Shown here piece by piece: positions 1-11,305 of a DNA stretch of 64,000 nucleotides. A program made the position numbers and the translations under genes. This DNA is from Nemania diffusa (lineage: Eukaryota > Ascomycota > Sordariomycetes > Xylariales > Xylariaceae). Numbering within the stretch: position 1 is the first letter of the stretch; every line of letters starts with the position of its first letter. The notes under the pieces are model-generated. The model searched no databases, was not told the origin of the DNA, and was given only the letters and a program-made list of their open reading frames with translations. The stretch is taken from the NCBI GenBank assembly GCA_038501195.1, contig JBBPUQ010000002.1, positions 372,001 to 436,000 on the forward strand. The letters run 5' to 3'.

Positions 1-568
1 TAATAATAATTTGAACTTAGACGTCGGGTTTAAGTCCGCACAGCTTTTTCGGGTTTCTACCTCGGCCTGTGTTTACTTGTTGGGACAATCTATCTACTAT
101 CTACCTACCTACCTACCTAAACGTACTGTACTGTATAGCACAATACAGCAGGTACAGAGTATGGCACTTTTACTTACGTAAGTTCCAGATAGTTGACCGA
201 CTATTTGCCACGAGTTTCGAGAGGCTCTCTTGTTCTTTAGGCACATTCTTTGGGCACGTTTCACTTGGCCGAGGCCCCCAAGTAGGCTCCCTTGCTTGCC
301 TTGAGAACATTCTCAATTAGTCATTCAGTGAGACAAGTCACAATTGCTAGCCGTCAGGCAAACTTGTCTAGGCCTAGAAGGTGGATTAATGATTAAGCTG
401 AGACTCTTTGAACTTATACTTTCCCCTCTTACAGCTTGCGTCTTGGTCAATCAGCTTACACCCCCTCCACCCCTCTCTTGTCATAAATAGCTCCCAAGAA
501 CAGGAGCTATTCTGTTTTAATAATTAGACGATCAACTCTCTACTGCTAGCGAGTTAACCCAATTCATC
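1..568. other. 5' intergenic region upstream of the SDR gene
   Basis: No credible gene is visible. The stretch has a short run of CTAC/CTAC repeats near 98-120 and a pyrimidine-rich segment near 455-480, as is common in fungal promoters. It leads into the SDR start codon at 569. Confidence 0.5.
482..489 (+). promoter_or_regulatory. TATA-like box of the SDR gene
   Basis: CATAAATA lies about 80 bp upstream of the SDR start codon, right after a CT-rich stretch. Position and sequence fit a fungal core promoter. This is sequence inference only. Confidence 0.35.
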
Positions 569-1570
569 ATGTCGACTCCAAACCTACTCCTCCTCACCGG
601 CGGCACGGGCTTCATAGGCTTCCATGTCCTCCTAAAGGCTCTCGCAGCGGGCTGGACGGTGCGCGCTGCCATCCGCTCCCTCTCGAAAGCTGATTCCCTT
701 GCCAAACACCCCAAGATCGTAGCCCTAGGCGTACCGGACAAGCTCTCATTCGTCGAGGTGCCCGACATCTGCGCCGCCAATGCCTACGACGAGGCCATCA
801 AGGGCGCAACCCACGTCATCCACCTCGCCTCGCCTCTCCCCTCGCCCTTCCTAGACCCCCTCACGGGCATCTACCAGCCCAACATCAACAGCGTCACGGC
901 GTTGCTCAACGCGACGCTCAACGCGCCGACGCTGAAGAAGCTGGTCATCACGTCCTCTGTCTTCGGCAACAGCCCGTTCCCGCCCGACCTGTCGCAGCGC
1001 ATCACCGCTGACTTCCGCGTGCCCAACCTGCCGGGCCCGTTCGACTCGATGATGCCGGCGTACTGGGGCGGCAAGATCGCGGCCACCAACGCCATCGACG
1101 CCTTCTACAAGGAGAAGAGCCCGCCGTACGGCCTGTCCGTGATCTACCCGGGCTTCGTGTTCGGCGCCGACAAGAGGGCGCTGAAGGCGGAGGACTTCAT
1201 GGCCAGCACGAACCGCATCCTGCTCGGCGTCGTCACTGGGCACGCGGCCGACTCGCCCATGCCTGCTGGCGCTGTGCACGTCGAGGACGCGGCTACGCTG
1301 CACATCCTCGCTTTGAAGGACGACGCGCCGAGGAACATCGGCTCGACCATACCTCATGTCTTTGACGAGGCGTGGGACGCGGTCGCGAAGCATTACCCCG
1401 AGGCCGTCAAGGCGGGCGTGCTCACTAAGGGTAGCCAGCCGACTATCCCGGTCATCTGGGACGCTAGCAAGACTGAGACGGATCTCGGCGTCAAGTTCCA
1501 GAGCTGGGAGGACATGGTCGTTGACTCGGTCGGCCAGTACCTTGAGCTCTCGGGTAAGGCAAAGGCATGA
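569..1570 (+). CDS. NAD(P)-dependent reductase of the extended SDR family, cinnamoyl-CoA reductase/dihydroflavonol reductase-like
   Basis: This is a 333-residue intronless gene. The N-terminus carries the Rossmann nucleotide-binding motif TGGTGFIG at about residues 10-17. A Ser pair (ITSS, about 127-130) and the catalytic YWGGK at 165-169 give the Ser-Tyr-Lys machinery of extended SDRs. Length and layout match fungal ketoreductases annotated as cinnamoyl-CoA reductase, dihydroflavonol 4-reductase or methylglyoxal reductase (Gre2-like). The enzyme probably reduces an aldehyde or ketone in the cytosol using NADPH; its substrate cannot be read from sequence. It is strongly GC-biased at third codon positions, unlike the P450 and prenyltransferase genes downstream. 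It sits at the edge of the metabolic gene group and may act in it, but a general detoxifying role is equally possible. Confidence 0.85.
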   Translation: MSTPNLLLLTGGTGFIGFHVLLKALAAGWTVRAAIRSLSKADSLAKHPKIVALGVPDKLSFVEVPDICAANAYDEAIKGATHVIHLASPLPSPFLDPLTGIYQPNINSVTALLNATLNAPTLKKLVITSSVFGNSPFPPDLSQRITADFRVPNLPGPFDSMMPAYWGGKIAATNAIDAFYKEKSPPYGLSVIYPGFVFGADKRALKAEDFMASTNRILLGVVTGHAADSPMPAGAVHVEDAATLHILALKDDAPRNIGSTIPHVFDEAWDAVAKHYPEAVKAGVLTKGSQPTIPVIWDASKTETDLGVKFQSWEDMVVDSVGQYLELSGKAKA

Positions 1571-2291
1571 AATGGGCTCGTCTCACAAAAGGTATAGAGA
1601 CTCTTATAGATCTATGTAGTCCTCTTGCCGTAATACGATACCAATCTGCCTAATTCGCTATCAGCTGTGCGATTGACAATGTACTTGCTCAATTGATGCG
1701 AGGATGAATCGTAAGCTGTCATGTTGTGAAAGACAACACATAACTGTGACAAATGAGACGCGCTGCCAATGCATCTAAAGGTCAATTTCAATATTGAGAT
1801 TGGCTATAACTAAATGCGATTAATTGCCTCAGGTAAACGTGTAGAGCATGCTCATTGGCTTATACAATACAATTAACTCATGTTGTTGTTGTTTTCTCAT
1901 GAAGTCTCTATGCCCAGAGCTTTGCAGTAAACAGTACGCTACAGAACTGGTATAGTGGGTAGGGCTACCTACTAACCTAACCGCTAAAGAGAAAACCCAA
2001 TAGCGCTGTTAGGAATCAAACCTAACTCGACATTTAACTCACTTGTAGGTCCGCTGCCCGTTTACAATGAACAGATGATGAACGAATTCAATTGAATAGA
2101 TTACTAAAGAATGTATCTAGATGAGCTATCAATTTAATGTAGCTAGTCTAGGCCATTGCGCACTCATATGTTCCTACGAAACGTGTCGCAGACAGGTTAA
2201 AAGCCCAGGTTAAGAGCCATGTCCACCGCAAGCCCCCAGCCAACTAAACGGTAGCAATGCCAGAGGATTAGCCTACGCATCTTGCCACCAC
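1571..2291. other. Intergenic region, SDR to P450-1
   Basis: This gap separates the 3' ends of two convergent genes. It is moderately AT-rich. I see no ORF with recognisable content and no RNA gene. Confidence 0.5.
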
Positions 2292-4426
2292 TCAAACCAC
2301 GGTCGACCTCTTGGTCAGCACGACGTCCATGTCCGACTGCCGAGTCAGCCAGCCGCCCGAGACGGTCCAGTCCTTGTCGGGGTTGGCCAGCGTGATCTCG
2401 AAGTTCCGGTACAGCTCCACGATGATCTTGGTCAGCTGCATCATGGCGAGGTTCTTGCCGATGCAATTCCTCGCGCCCGCGCCGAACTGGGACATCGTCA
2501 GTGACTAGCTAATACTCTCAATCCAAAGGGAAATGGGGGTCGAGGCAGACGGTGGATGTGTAAAAAAGAAAAAAGGGGGTAGGGAGGGGAGAGACGTACG
2601 GTGAACATGTTAGTGCGCATCCTCGTGACGTCCTTAGGGTCGCTGTCGATCCAGCGCTCGGGCCGGAAGCTGTGCGCGTCCTCGCCGAAGATGCCCTTGT
2701 CGCGGTTCACGACCCAGCAGTTGACGCCGATGATGGTGTCCTCGGGGATGAACTTGCCGTGCAGCGTGACGCCGCCCTTGGGCGTGCGGCGCTCGAGGAT
2801 GAGGCCCGTGCTCGGGTGGATGCGGAGCGCCTCGTTCGTCGCCGCCAGTCTGGGTAGCGAGCATCGATCGTGTTAGCTTTTCTTGGCCTTTTCCCGGGCG
2901 ATCCGATCCCCCAGTTTTTAAACCCAGGGTTTTGGAAAATGGGGGGCCCGCCGGCGCCGCCGGCAGGCAGTGAGGAGATACCGGAATTTAGGTAGGGCTG
3001 GATGGATATGGGGGGGGGGCGGTGGGGCAGGCGACTTACACGTAGCGTAGAGATGTGATCTCGGAGTACTTTGCCGGCGTGGAGAGCTTCGCGCCGGCAA
3101 TCTCGTCGTACAGCTTCTTCTGCGCCGAGAGGTCCTTGGCGAGGTAGTAGACGACAGCCCGCAGCGTGATGGCGACGACGTCGTGGGCGGTGACACTACC
3201 GATGCCGTTAGTTCGACCTTGCCACTAAGCTGAGACGGGTTTAACTTGCGCGGGGCCTACTTACACGTTGATGTATGCAGCGGCGATCACGTCCCGGATC
3301 GTGAACTTCTCGGGGACCGATTTGTGCAGGTCCAGGAACAGGTTCAGCATGTCAACGGTGTCGGTTGGGTTCTTCTGGCGGTCAAGAACAAGCTTGAGGG
3401 CGAACTGAAGCCGGTGATATACTTGTCAGTGTTGTATTCCCCAAAAAGGGCAGGGTGTAAGTGAACGGAATGAAGACGCCCTGTCACTCACGTTGAAAAG
3501 GGGGTTCTCTTTCCTAGCTCCGGTGAAGATGGACTTTGTCTTCGCCCAGGCGCGCTCAATAGGGGTGATTTGACCCCACTAGCCACAGTCAGCGAGCTCC
3601 AGCAGATAAAGAGTAGGGTACATCTTGTGCATACTACTGCGAAGTACATCATCTGCTCGTGGTCGAGGTGGCAGATCCCATCGACATCCGTTCCAGACTC
3701 GAGGAATCCCAGCATCTGGGAGAAGTTGACGGCACCTAGCGAGTCGAAGGCGTAGTACTGCAGCCAAGCAGCAATGTCAACCTTCCCGGCCTTCTTTGGA
3801 CCGATGATCTCATTCATCTTAGACAGGAAGAGGTGGGTGCAGTCGTCAAGATGGAACTCGAGCCCTGAGACGGCTGTAGTCGTGTACAGGGTTCCCATCG
3901 TGCGCTTGAGGGCTGCATGGTATTCCGCGTCTTGAGTTGAGAAGACATTGTGCAGATCCGTGCCTTCAAATTGCGGTTGTAGGATACCATAGATGCCAGA
4001 CTATTCATTCATGAGTATTACAGCTGCTAAGAGATTATAGAATTAAGGATAAGTAATTACCTTCGTGAAGCCGCTTCTAGCACGATGCACGACCTGGATA
4101 GATTCTACACTCGAGGCAGATATATGATTAGGTCCGATTCGTACTAATGGGCCGTGCTTCTCGTGTAGCTCGGTATTTTTAAAGGGCATCTTCTCCTGGT
4201 AAACGATATGCCATTTCCAGAGGCTCGTGAAGCTGGCCAGGAAAGGCCCAGGGATCTTGTTCAGACCATGGTAATAACGAGTCCGCAAGAGGTAAACGAA
4301 GAGCAGAACTAGTACTGTGGTGACAGCATCCCCAATAGGAGACCGTTTATATGTAGGCAAGTACTGCGAGGGCAAGTATTGCTCTATGGATTCAATTGTG
4401 CTAGCCATTGTTGTCGTCGCTGCCAT
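2292..4426 (-). CDS. Cytochrome P450 monooxygenase (P450-1), pisatin-demethylase (CYP57)-like
   Basis: This is a multi-exon gene on the minus strand. The first exon (4061-4426) encodes a short N-terminus, one membrane anchor rich in V/L (about residues 30-45) and the proline hinge KIPGP. Exon 2 ends near 3635 and exon 3 starts near 3578. Later exons hold the I-helix (about 3150-3185), the K-helix E-A-L-R (about 2840), the PERW motif (FRPERWID) and the heme-thiolate loop FGAGARNCIGKN (about 2458-2492), whose Cys ligates the iron. Family knowledge: such enzymes hydroxylate or O-demethylate small aromatic or terpenoid substrates at the ER with a P450 reductase. The I-helix reads TAHDVVA, so Val replaces the usual oxygen-activating Thr. 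The intron near 2850-3040 is unusually long and G-rich. The next gene is a tandem paralogue, suggesting sequential oxidations in one pathway. Confidence 0.85.
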
Positions 4427-5599
4427 GATCTTTACGATTCAAAGTCAATCAATTGTTACAGATGTGAAATTCAAGGACACGATGAGACACTCAGCAGTTC
4501 CGAGTGGACTATGGAAATATTCTCTTCTCGCCTTTACTCTCGATGGCGAGAATGCATCTCTAACGCAGCTACGCGTGTGTGTGTTCACATGGACCAATAC
4601 AAATTCACCAGTTGCTTGACTTGTATAGCCGACGATAAGCTTCAACAACGACTGCCGGTCTGTCACTGCCTGGACCGGGAACCGACCAGGGGGATCGGGT
4701 ATCTGCAGCACTATAATCATGTAGGTCTCGTCTTAGAAGCATCTTATCACCGCTAGTTCCACGAGCATAAGCCCGATAAGCTGGGGTGAGACGCACATAT
4801 TACACGGCGTCGCATGCAGGCTGACCAGCCCCAGGTTTCTGCCTAAGTTCTCGACAGGCCTACGCCGCAGAAGCACGGCGTGCGGAGCGGGCTCGGGAGA
4901 ATCCACCCGGGGGGAGGGCGAGGGTGGCGCCGTATACGTCACAAAGCCTGCTGAGTAAACCCGCGTCTCTTGGCGAGGGGTTCGGTACCGCTCGTTGGTA
5001 CGCGCTATACGATCATGAATGGCGTGCGTCATTCCCACGTAGCACCGACTATCGATTGCTACCTCACACAGCGAGCTGACACCCTATTCATTGCGCATCT
5101 TGGTCGAGACGGGCACTGCATAGCTGAAACTTCAAACAGGGGAGAGATAACGAGCCGAACCTCGTTGCGCCCTCCCCTGATCCCCGGCGCAAATCTGCCG
5201 AACCGCCAGCAGCGAGTGTGAGGCACGGCCGCTGGCTATCTACTTACTATTCTGGAGTTCTATTGCAGATGCAGTGCCATGCACGGCTCCTTCAACCGGT
5301 TGATGCGATAGATATCACGACTAGTTAGGAAAGGATGCGATGTTGCACACGGCCTGCTGTGCTTACTCCGTGCTTGAGATACCTCCGACGACGAATAAGA
5401 GTCTAGATAATAGATGCGAGGAAAGGTTGCCACACAGATTACACGTTCCAATGGCCTGTCCAGCCACTCCCGAAGATGTGAAATAAGCTTATTCCAAGAA
5501 TAGTAGTTGGGACGCGCACCCAGCGAAATATAGATGTTGTGCTATATTGGCTGAATAACCCAAGCAAGCCTGTTTCATACAGTATTACAGATAATCATC
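4427..5599. other. Intergenic region between the two P450 genes
   Basis: This 1.2 kb gap contains the promoter of P450-1 and the 3' flank of P450-2. A GC-rich patch lies at about 4780-5230. Short open frames exist but encode nothing I recognise. Confidence 0.5.
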
Positions 5600-7448
5600 T
5601 TAGACCTCGCAGTTATTCACCCGAGTAAGATACATGTCCATTCCGGTCTGCTTGGTCACCCAGTTGCCTATCACATGCCACTCCTTCTCCGGTTCAACTA
5701 GCTTGGCTTGGAAATTGCGGTAGAACTCCGATATGAACTTGCACAGCTGCATCATCGCAATGTTCTTCCCAATGCACATACGGGGTCCCGCGCCGAACTG
5801 CCCAGCACGATTAGTGATTACGTACTCGCTAACAGGTGTAGTCCTAGACCTACCGAAAATAGATTTCTCCGCATTTCCACTATGCTCTCCTCGGATCCAT
5901 CGATCCATCGCTCGGGTCGGAACGTATCCACATCCTCGCCAAAGATCGCGGTATTGCGGTGGATGACCCATGGGTTGATCCCCACAATCGTTCCTCCGGG
6001 GATGCGATAGCCGTCAATTATGGCGCCTCCCCGTGGGGTGACACGTTCGTTGACTAGGCCTAGGTTTCCATGGATTCGTAGAGATTCATGGATGACAGCA
6101 TCACTTGCATCGTAAGCAATTAGCATCATATGCTGAGTGAGACTTCACGTAATCAGTGTTCCTCGTGGTTGGTAACTCACAGGTAGGGGAGCTTGGTAAG
6201 CTCCGCGAAGGGAGCTTTGCCTGGCCCCAGCATCATCAACTCGGCCCGAAGTTTCTCTTCGACTTCAGGGTGTCGAGCGACATAGTATAGCACAGCCCTA
6301 ATTGTGACAGCGAGAACATCATGGCCAGCCATACTAACCGAGTCAACAGGTAAATCAAAAGGGGATTAGCAGGAGGGGTGCATACAGGTTGATGTACAAT
6401 GCTCCAATGATTTCCCTTGTAGACAGGCTGTCTGGTTGGCTCTTCTGCAGCTGGATGAAATTATTAAGCATGTCTGGCGTCGAGGTTGGTTTTTCGAGAC
6501 GCTCCCTGACAATAGTAGAAGCATACTACAGGGATAATCAGATGCCATCCTGAAGGAATACTCTCAACCAGGGGGCACTTACTCGCATAACAGGGTTTAT
6601 CTGACCTGGACCTTTAGCAGCTTCCATGACACGTCTTACAATTTGAAGAATGGGCGCTTGTGCAAACTGCTTTCCGCATCAGTATTTTGATATAATGTGA
6701 CTATGCGGAAGATGCTTACGAGTCCTGTTTTGATCAATATGCGATCAGACCCTTCGATCATTCCTCTGATATCTTGACCACTCTCTAGAAACCCAAATTT
6801 CTTAGATGCATTGAGTTCGCCAAGGCAGTCGAACGCAAATAGGTGAACCCATGACGAAATATCCAGACGAGTCGGGCTATTGTCGTGGATCGTCGTTCCT
6901 ATTTTCTCCGTGAATAGATTCACGCAACCATCAATCTTTGGCTCTAAACCGAGCACCGCTGCCTTAGTATACAGGCCCGCAATGGTCTTCTTGAGCGATG
7001 AGTGGTAGTTGACATCTCGCACCGAGAACAGATTCAATAGCGGCGCCCCTTCAAATCGGGCGGAAGTTGGCTTGTAGAAGTCGGACTATCAACCCGTTTG
7101 AGTAAACTATTCGGAAGCGGCTGAGACCATACTAACCTTAGGATAGGCCTGTCTTGATCCATGAATTGTCTGAAGCGCTTCTGGACTGGAAAATGAAACT
7201 GTATTTGGGCCAATTCGAACGACTGGTCCATACTTTCTATGCACCGCAATATTCCTGCGGGGCATGTCATTGTAGTAGACAGCTGAAACTTTCCAAATAT
7301 TACAGATACTGGCAGATAGAGGACCAGGGATTGCATTCAGCCCTCCTCGATACCGAGTGTACAGTGCCTGCAGCGTTACAGTAAACGCACACAAGGCAAT
7401 AAATGTTATGAGATTATCCATATTGGTCCAATTCGTTCGGTAAACCAC
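5600..7448 (-). CDS. Cytochrome P450 monooxygenase (P450-2), tandem paralogue of P450-1
   Basis: This is a multi-exon minus-strand gene with the same layout as the P450 next to it. It has an N-terminal membrane anchor, the hinge AIPGP, KYGPVVRIGP, an I-helix (AGHDVLAVT, about 6305-6335), the K-helix E-S-L-R (about 6080-6095), FRPERWID and the heme loop FGAGPRMCIGKN (about 5768-5800). The C-terminal 140 residues are roughly half identical to P450-1, and the intron before the heme loop is in the same place, so the pair arose by duplication. The acid-alcohol Thr of the I-helix is again Val. It probably oxidises a pathway intermediate at the ER membrane. It is transcribed divergently from the prenyltransferase gene, with which it may share regulation across the 1.2 kb between them. 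The acceptor before the K-helix is my best guess (AG near 6115). Confidence 0.85.
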
Positions 7449-8675
7449 CTAGTTGCAAGTGTCGTGGCTAGCTGAGGCTGTGAAGAAACGATGAAAGTGA
7501 TATGTTATCGAGCTCATCCATCTAGGCTAGAAGAAGGAATGAGGGGTAGCAAAATGGAGGGTCGGTTGTTTTACATTTCCCATTGCTAGCCAACGGCCCG
7601 AGTTCACATGCTCTTCTAAAGTAACACGCATTAATAAGTCCCTGCGCTTCGCTATCGATTGGATCGTTGCTAGATTGGGTATACCGCAGCAAGCCACTCA
7701 CAGCAAGCCACTCACAGCAGCCATCACGCTGCAGCTGTCCAGTATGTAACCCTATCGGATTTATAGTTGAGAAACTGAGGAGAGCGGTGGCGATCTAAGA
7801 TATGTCTTGGCAGTAGTGGCACTGAGAGTTATGTAATACAACCGTACCGATGTCGAAACACGACATACCAATAGTATATTGAATCTGTCAGAAATAGTAC
7901 GGCCCGCAAAGAGGGCATGAGATTCCCTTCTCCTGCAGGTTGAGAATGTTTATTCCGCGCCCTGCACTTCAACCCCAGTCATTGTCCCCAGTAGGTAAGT
8001 CATATCAAGCCCTATCGACGGCCAATGGTAACTATGAAACGTCGTCATGCCATGACCGCAGATATGCAATGCTGCTCAGATGTAAGTTTCGTCAAGTGAA
8101 TACTAAATACTCCAGACACTGGTAAGCTGGGACGATCCTTCACCGCTATTCTTCGGTGTCTTGACTGGGAATTACTCTTTTGTACTCGGCAGATTTGAAG
8201 TTAGTAATACGAGTGAAGCCATTATACGTCATGTTAATTTTAATTTTAATGCTATAGATGAAGGTGTTTACATCTAGTAGAAAGAGAAAAAAATGATAGA
8301 AACTCACAAGAACCCTAACTACGTAGAGGTTCCACTCTTAGAAGAGATATAGGCTATCTATGTAGGCTGGCTAGGTGCATTGCAGTAGACGGTGGTAGAT
8401 GCACTGATGCGGTAATATAAACGATATCATTGATTTATATTAGACGACATTGTGGTGCTATTCTCTATCCGGCACGCTTCTGGGTTGAAATAATAATCTT
8501 CAGAATAGGGTCTAATCTGGCAAGCTACTTTCCGATTTCTAAATCTATCTTTATCTATCCATCTCACTACCTTACCCCATAGTAGTCTGGCTTCTTTAAA
8601 CTGATTCGGGGCGCGGTTTAAACTATCATTTCGTGAGCTTTTATACATATACACGGAAAAAGCCCTAGTTGCAAT
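7449..8675. other. Divergent promoter region between P450-2 and the prenyltransferase
   Basis: No gene is visible in this 1.2 kb. It separates two divergent pathway genes, so it should hold both promoters. It contains a short tandem duplication of AGCAAGCCACTCAC near 7687-7715, followed by a GCAGC-type palindrome (CAGCAGCCATCACGCTGCAGCTG). A specific regulator site cannot be named. Confidence 0.5.
7687..7715. repeat. Short tandem repeat, two copies of a 14-bp unit
   Basis: The unit AGCAAGCCACTCAC occurs twice back to back in the divergent promoter region. Two copies could be a regulator site pair or chance slippage. Confidence 0.5.
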
Positions 8676-10151
8676 ATGGGCAGGACACAAACCTTAGTGC
8701 AGACTCAAAACATCGCATTTGATGTCAGCTACAACGAATTTTCCGCCTGGAAACAGGTGGACTCCAACGTCCATGATTCCGAAGATGAACACCGCCGTTC
8801 ATGGTATCAACACATCGGGAAGGCCCTCGGGGTCCTTCTGTACAGTGCCGACTACTCCCCAGAAGCCCAACGTCGAAGTTTAAACTTCTTCAAGCAGCTT
8901 GTAGCCCCAAATCTTGGGGTCTTTCCATCAAGCGGCAGTAGTCTCACAAAGGCGTGGGAAAGCTTTATGACAGATGACGGTACCCCCGTTGAGTTGAGTT
9001 GGGACTGGGGTACGAGTGATTCTCGACCGACCATACGATACTCCATCGAGCCTATTGGGCTCCAGGCAGGTACCTCAGTCGATCCTCGTAACTTGCTTGT
9101 TGGGCCTATCTTTCAAGATCGCCTGAACCAATCTCTACCAGACATAAGACTCGAGTGGTTTGATTACTTCAAAGACTTCTTCGACGGTAAAGAAAAAGAA
9201 GAACTACCAAACCCCAGCTCGTCCGTGATCTACAAGTGGTATACCTTCTTCAAAAGTTTCTTCAGCGGCCGAAGACGCGGAGAAACCGAGGGTTTAAAAG
9301 ACTTCCAAGACCACAGCTCGTCTATATTCTACGCGTTCGATCTAACGGAGAACGAGATTACAGCCAAGGTATACTATTTCCCAAAGTACCGGGCGATGTC
9401 CAGCGGAAAGTCAAACCTAGAGGTTCTTCTAGAATCAATGAAAGGCGCTCCTCACTCCACGAAGGATAACTTGGAAGCATTATCCGTATTCTCCAACTTC
9501 TCCAACGACCCAGCCAGCAAAGATCTGGAATACGAAATGTTGGCTATCGATCTAATTGACCCGTTCAAGTCGCGTTTCAAAGTCTATTTCCGTTCCCGCG
9601 AGACATCCTTTGAGTCTTTATGTAACATTATAACACTCGGTGGCCGAATTAAAAGTCCAAACATGCAGAAAGGACTTGAAGACCTTCATTCTCTCTGGAA
9701 CGCGATCTTCGGAGTTAACGCGCCATCAGCGGATCCACTAAAGGAGGTCAACCACCGCACCGCAGGAATGCTATATAACGTCGAGTTTAGGATTGGGGAT
9801 CAGTTTCCGGTGGCCAAAGTTTATCTTCCAGTTCGTCACTACGCTAGCAGCGACGCTGCAGTGATACGAGGCCTTGATGAGTACTTCAAATCCCACCAGA
9901 GGGGCAGCTACATGGCCGCCTATAGCGGAACTATGAACGCACTATTGTAAGATATTCTTTTTTGTTAATTTTAACCTTTCAATCTTACTAACATGGATGC
10001 GTACTCTAGTGGCTCCGAGTTGCTTGCATCACAGAAAGGTGTTCAAACCTATGTTGGATGTACAATCCGTCCCGATGGAGCACTCAGGGTTGTTTCGTAC
10101 TTTAAGCCGCCTCTCTCAGAACCTAACGTCTCTGTTGAGAGAGATTCGTAG
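8676..10151 (+). CDS. DMATS-type aromatic prenyltransferase
   Basis: The gene encodes about 470 residues in two exons (8676-9946 and 10010-10151). The 63-bp intron has GTAAGA, a TTACTAAC branch site and TCTAG. Conserved blocks of the fungal dimethylallyltryptophan-synthase family (ABBA barrel) are visible. PVELSWDWG and IRYSIEPIG (about 110-130) come first, then the strand AKVYYFPKYRAM, which supplies basic and Tyr residues for diphosphate binding. YEMLAIDLIDPFKSRFKVYFR, AKVYLPVRHY and the C-terminal TYVGCTIRPDG...RVVSYFKP follow. Such enzymes transfer a dimethylallyl or longer prenyl group to indoles, tyrosine, xanthones or other aromatics without a DDxxD motif. About 30 residues between WF and FDL are tandemly duplicated (residues about 163-221), which lengthens the enzyme. 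It is probably the pathway's signature enzyme and is divergent from P450-2. The acceptor is unknown. Confidence 0.88.
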
Positions 10152-11305
10152 GCGCTATTTTTGGATATGACGGCTGCTACTTTGAAATTCCTATTATTTT
10201 GCTATTACGTTATATGGTCGCTCTACTATTAGACCTATGAATATTCCAATTCAGTTACGATTTTGCAATGATATCATGATTTTCCAGGCTCAACAATACA
10301 CTCATTAATAGAATAAAAATCTTTGTTATACTAATGTTATTAATGTAGCTTTTAGCCTATCCTTAACCAGATATCTGATAGATTTCAATATCACAACCTA
10401 TTATAATGCGTACAACCCTTCGCGCCATCTGCAAGCGTAAAGCGGATGCATGCACGTCCTACGCTAAAGAATAGGCTATTAGTCTAGTGGAGACCCATTA
10501 GGCCCAAAGAAGATCCCTGAACCGCATTTGAATTCCAAAAGGAATACTTACGGGATCTTCACTCACTAGCCCCGACACTACGCCGTAGATGTGCATATTG
10601 ATAGGGTTGGGTGGTTACATCAGGTGAGGGATACATACTGATAAGAAGGCACGATTCGAGAGCCTCATTCTGATTTTTACGGGGACCGAACTACAAGCTA
10701 ACTTGATAAGTAAAGTATCTCTTTCTATAGTGGTGGAGGAATGCGGGAGTTGCGTGTTACAGTGCATCACATTGCCTTGCATACACAGGGGGCCTCAGGC
10801 AGACAAATGCATGCTAGCTGAGAAGTCGGCATTTGCCATCAATTCACCCTGCAGATATCGTCTATGCTATCCGTGCAACCTGTCAGCTTATGTTGTTACG
10901 AAATTTACCATCAAGTGATCCGCTTTTTGGTCGATGGTAAGAGAATCTAGAAGATCAACTTACGGTTTCGTACATCTTGCTCCGGTCTGACTGCATAATC
11001 CAACCCAATCTCACCCAGTGTAGGGATCTCTCGCCATACTCTTGTTATCGCCGTGCATCTGAAAGAACAACGAATCCTTCGCCGGCTTCTTGTCGTGCGT
11101 CTCACAATCGAATACAACCACCTTGCCTATCCACATGGCAGGGGGTTTAGTGTGAGAGCTCATCGCTTAAAGCGTCATGTTTGAGGGAATATCTTACTTT
11201 ATCAAAGTCGAGGCACACATTCGATTGCATACCAAAACAAGTAGGCCACTTCGTGTCTTTCAGACCACCCCTGAATCAACCACTTGACTCCCCCCCCTTT
11301 TTGAT
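10152..11305. other. Intergenic region with possible decayed minus-strand exons
   Basis: No intact gene is visible. On the minus strand, several short open segments end in good donor sites: near 10550 (GTAAGT), near 10961 (GTAAGT) and near 11197 (GTAAGA). One segment, about 11020-11130, reads VVVFDCETHDKKPAKD. They look like remains of an intron-containing gene that I cannot identify. Confidence 0.35.
10545..11265 (-). pseudogene. Possible gene relic of unknown family
   Basis: Reading the minus strand from 11265 downward, three coding-like segments can be seen. The first (about 11255-11198) reads KDTKWPTCFGMQSNV before a GTAAGA donor. The second (about 11135-11000) reads WIGKVVVFDCETHD and LFFQMHGDNK, then meets a stop. 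A neighbouring frame continues as EIGLDYAVRPEQ to a GTAAGT donor near 10961. The third (about 10610-10550) ends in a GTAAGT donor. The frames do not join cleanly, which fits decay. GEIGLDY is reminiscent of TatD-type hydrolases, but this is weak. It could also be chance. Confidence 0.2.

Noticed and set aside
4379..4756. Open frame on the plus strand opposite the P450-1 start
   Set aside because: It overlaps the P450-1 first exon and promoter and contains no recognisable protein pattern.
9187..9256. Intron removing one copy of the duplicated segment in the prenyltransferase
   Set aside because: All nearby acceptors (ends at 9217, 9236, 9256, 9265 and 9316) give lengths that are not multiples of three or are too short, and the unspliced frame is open.
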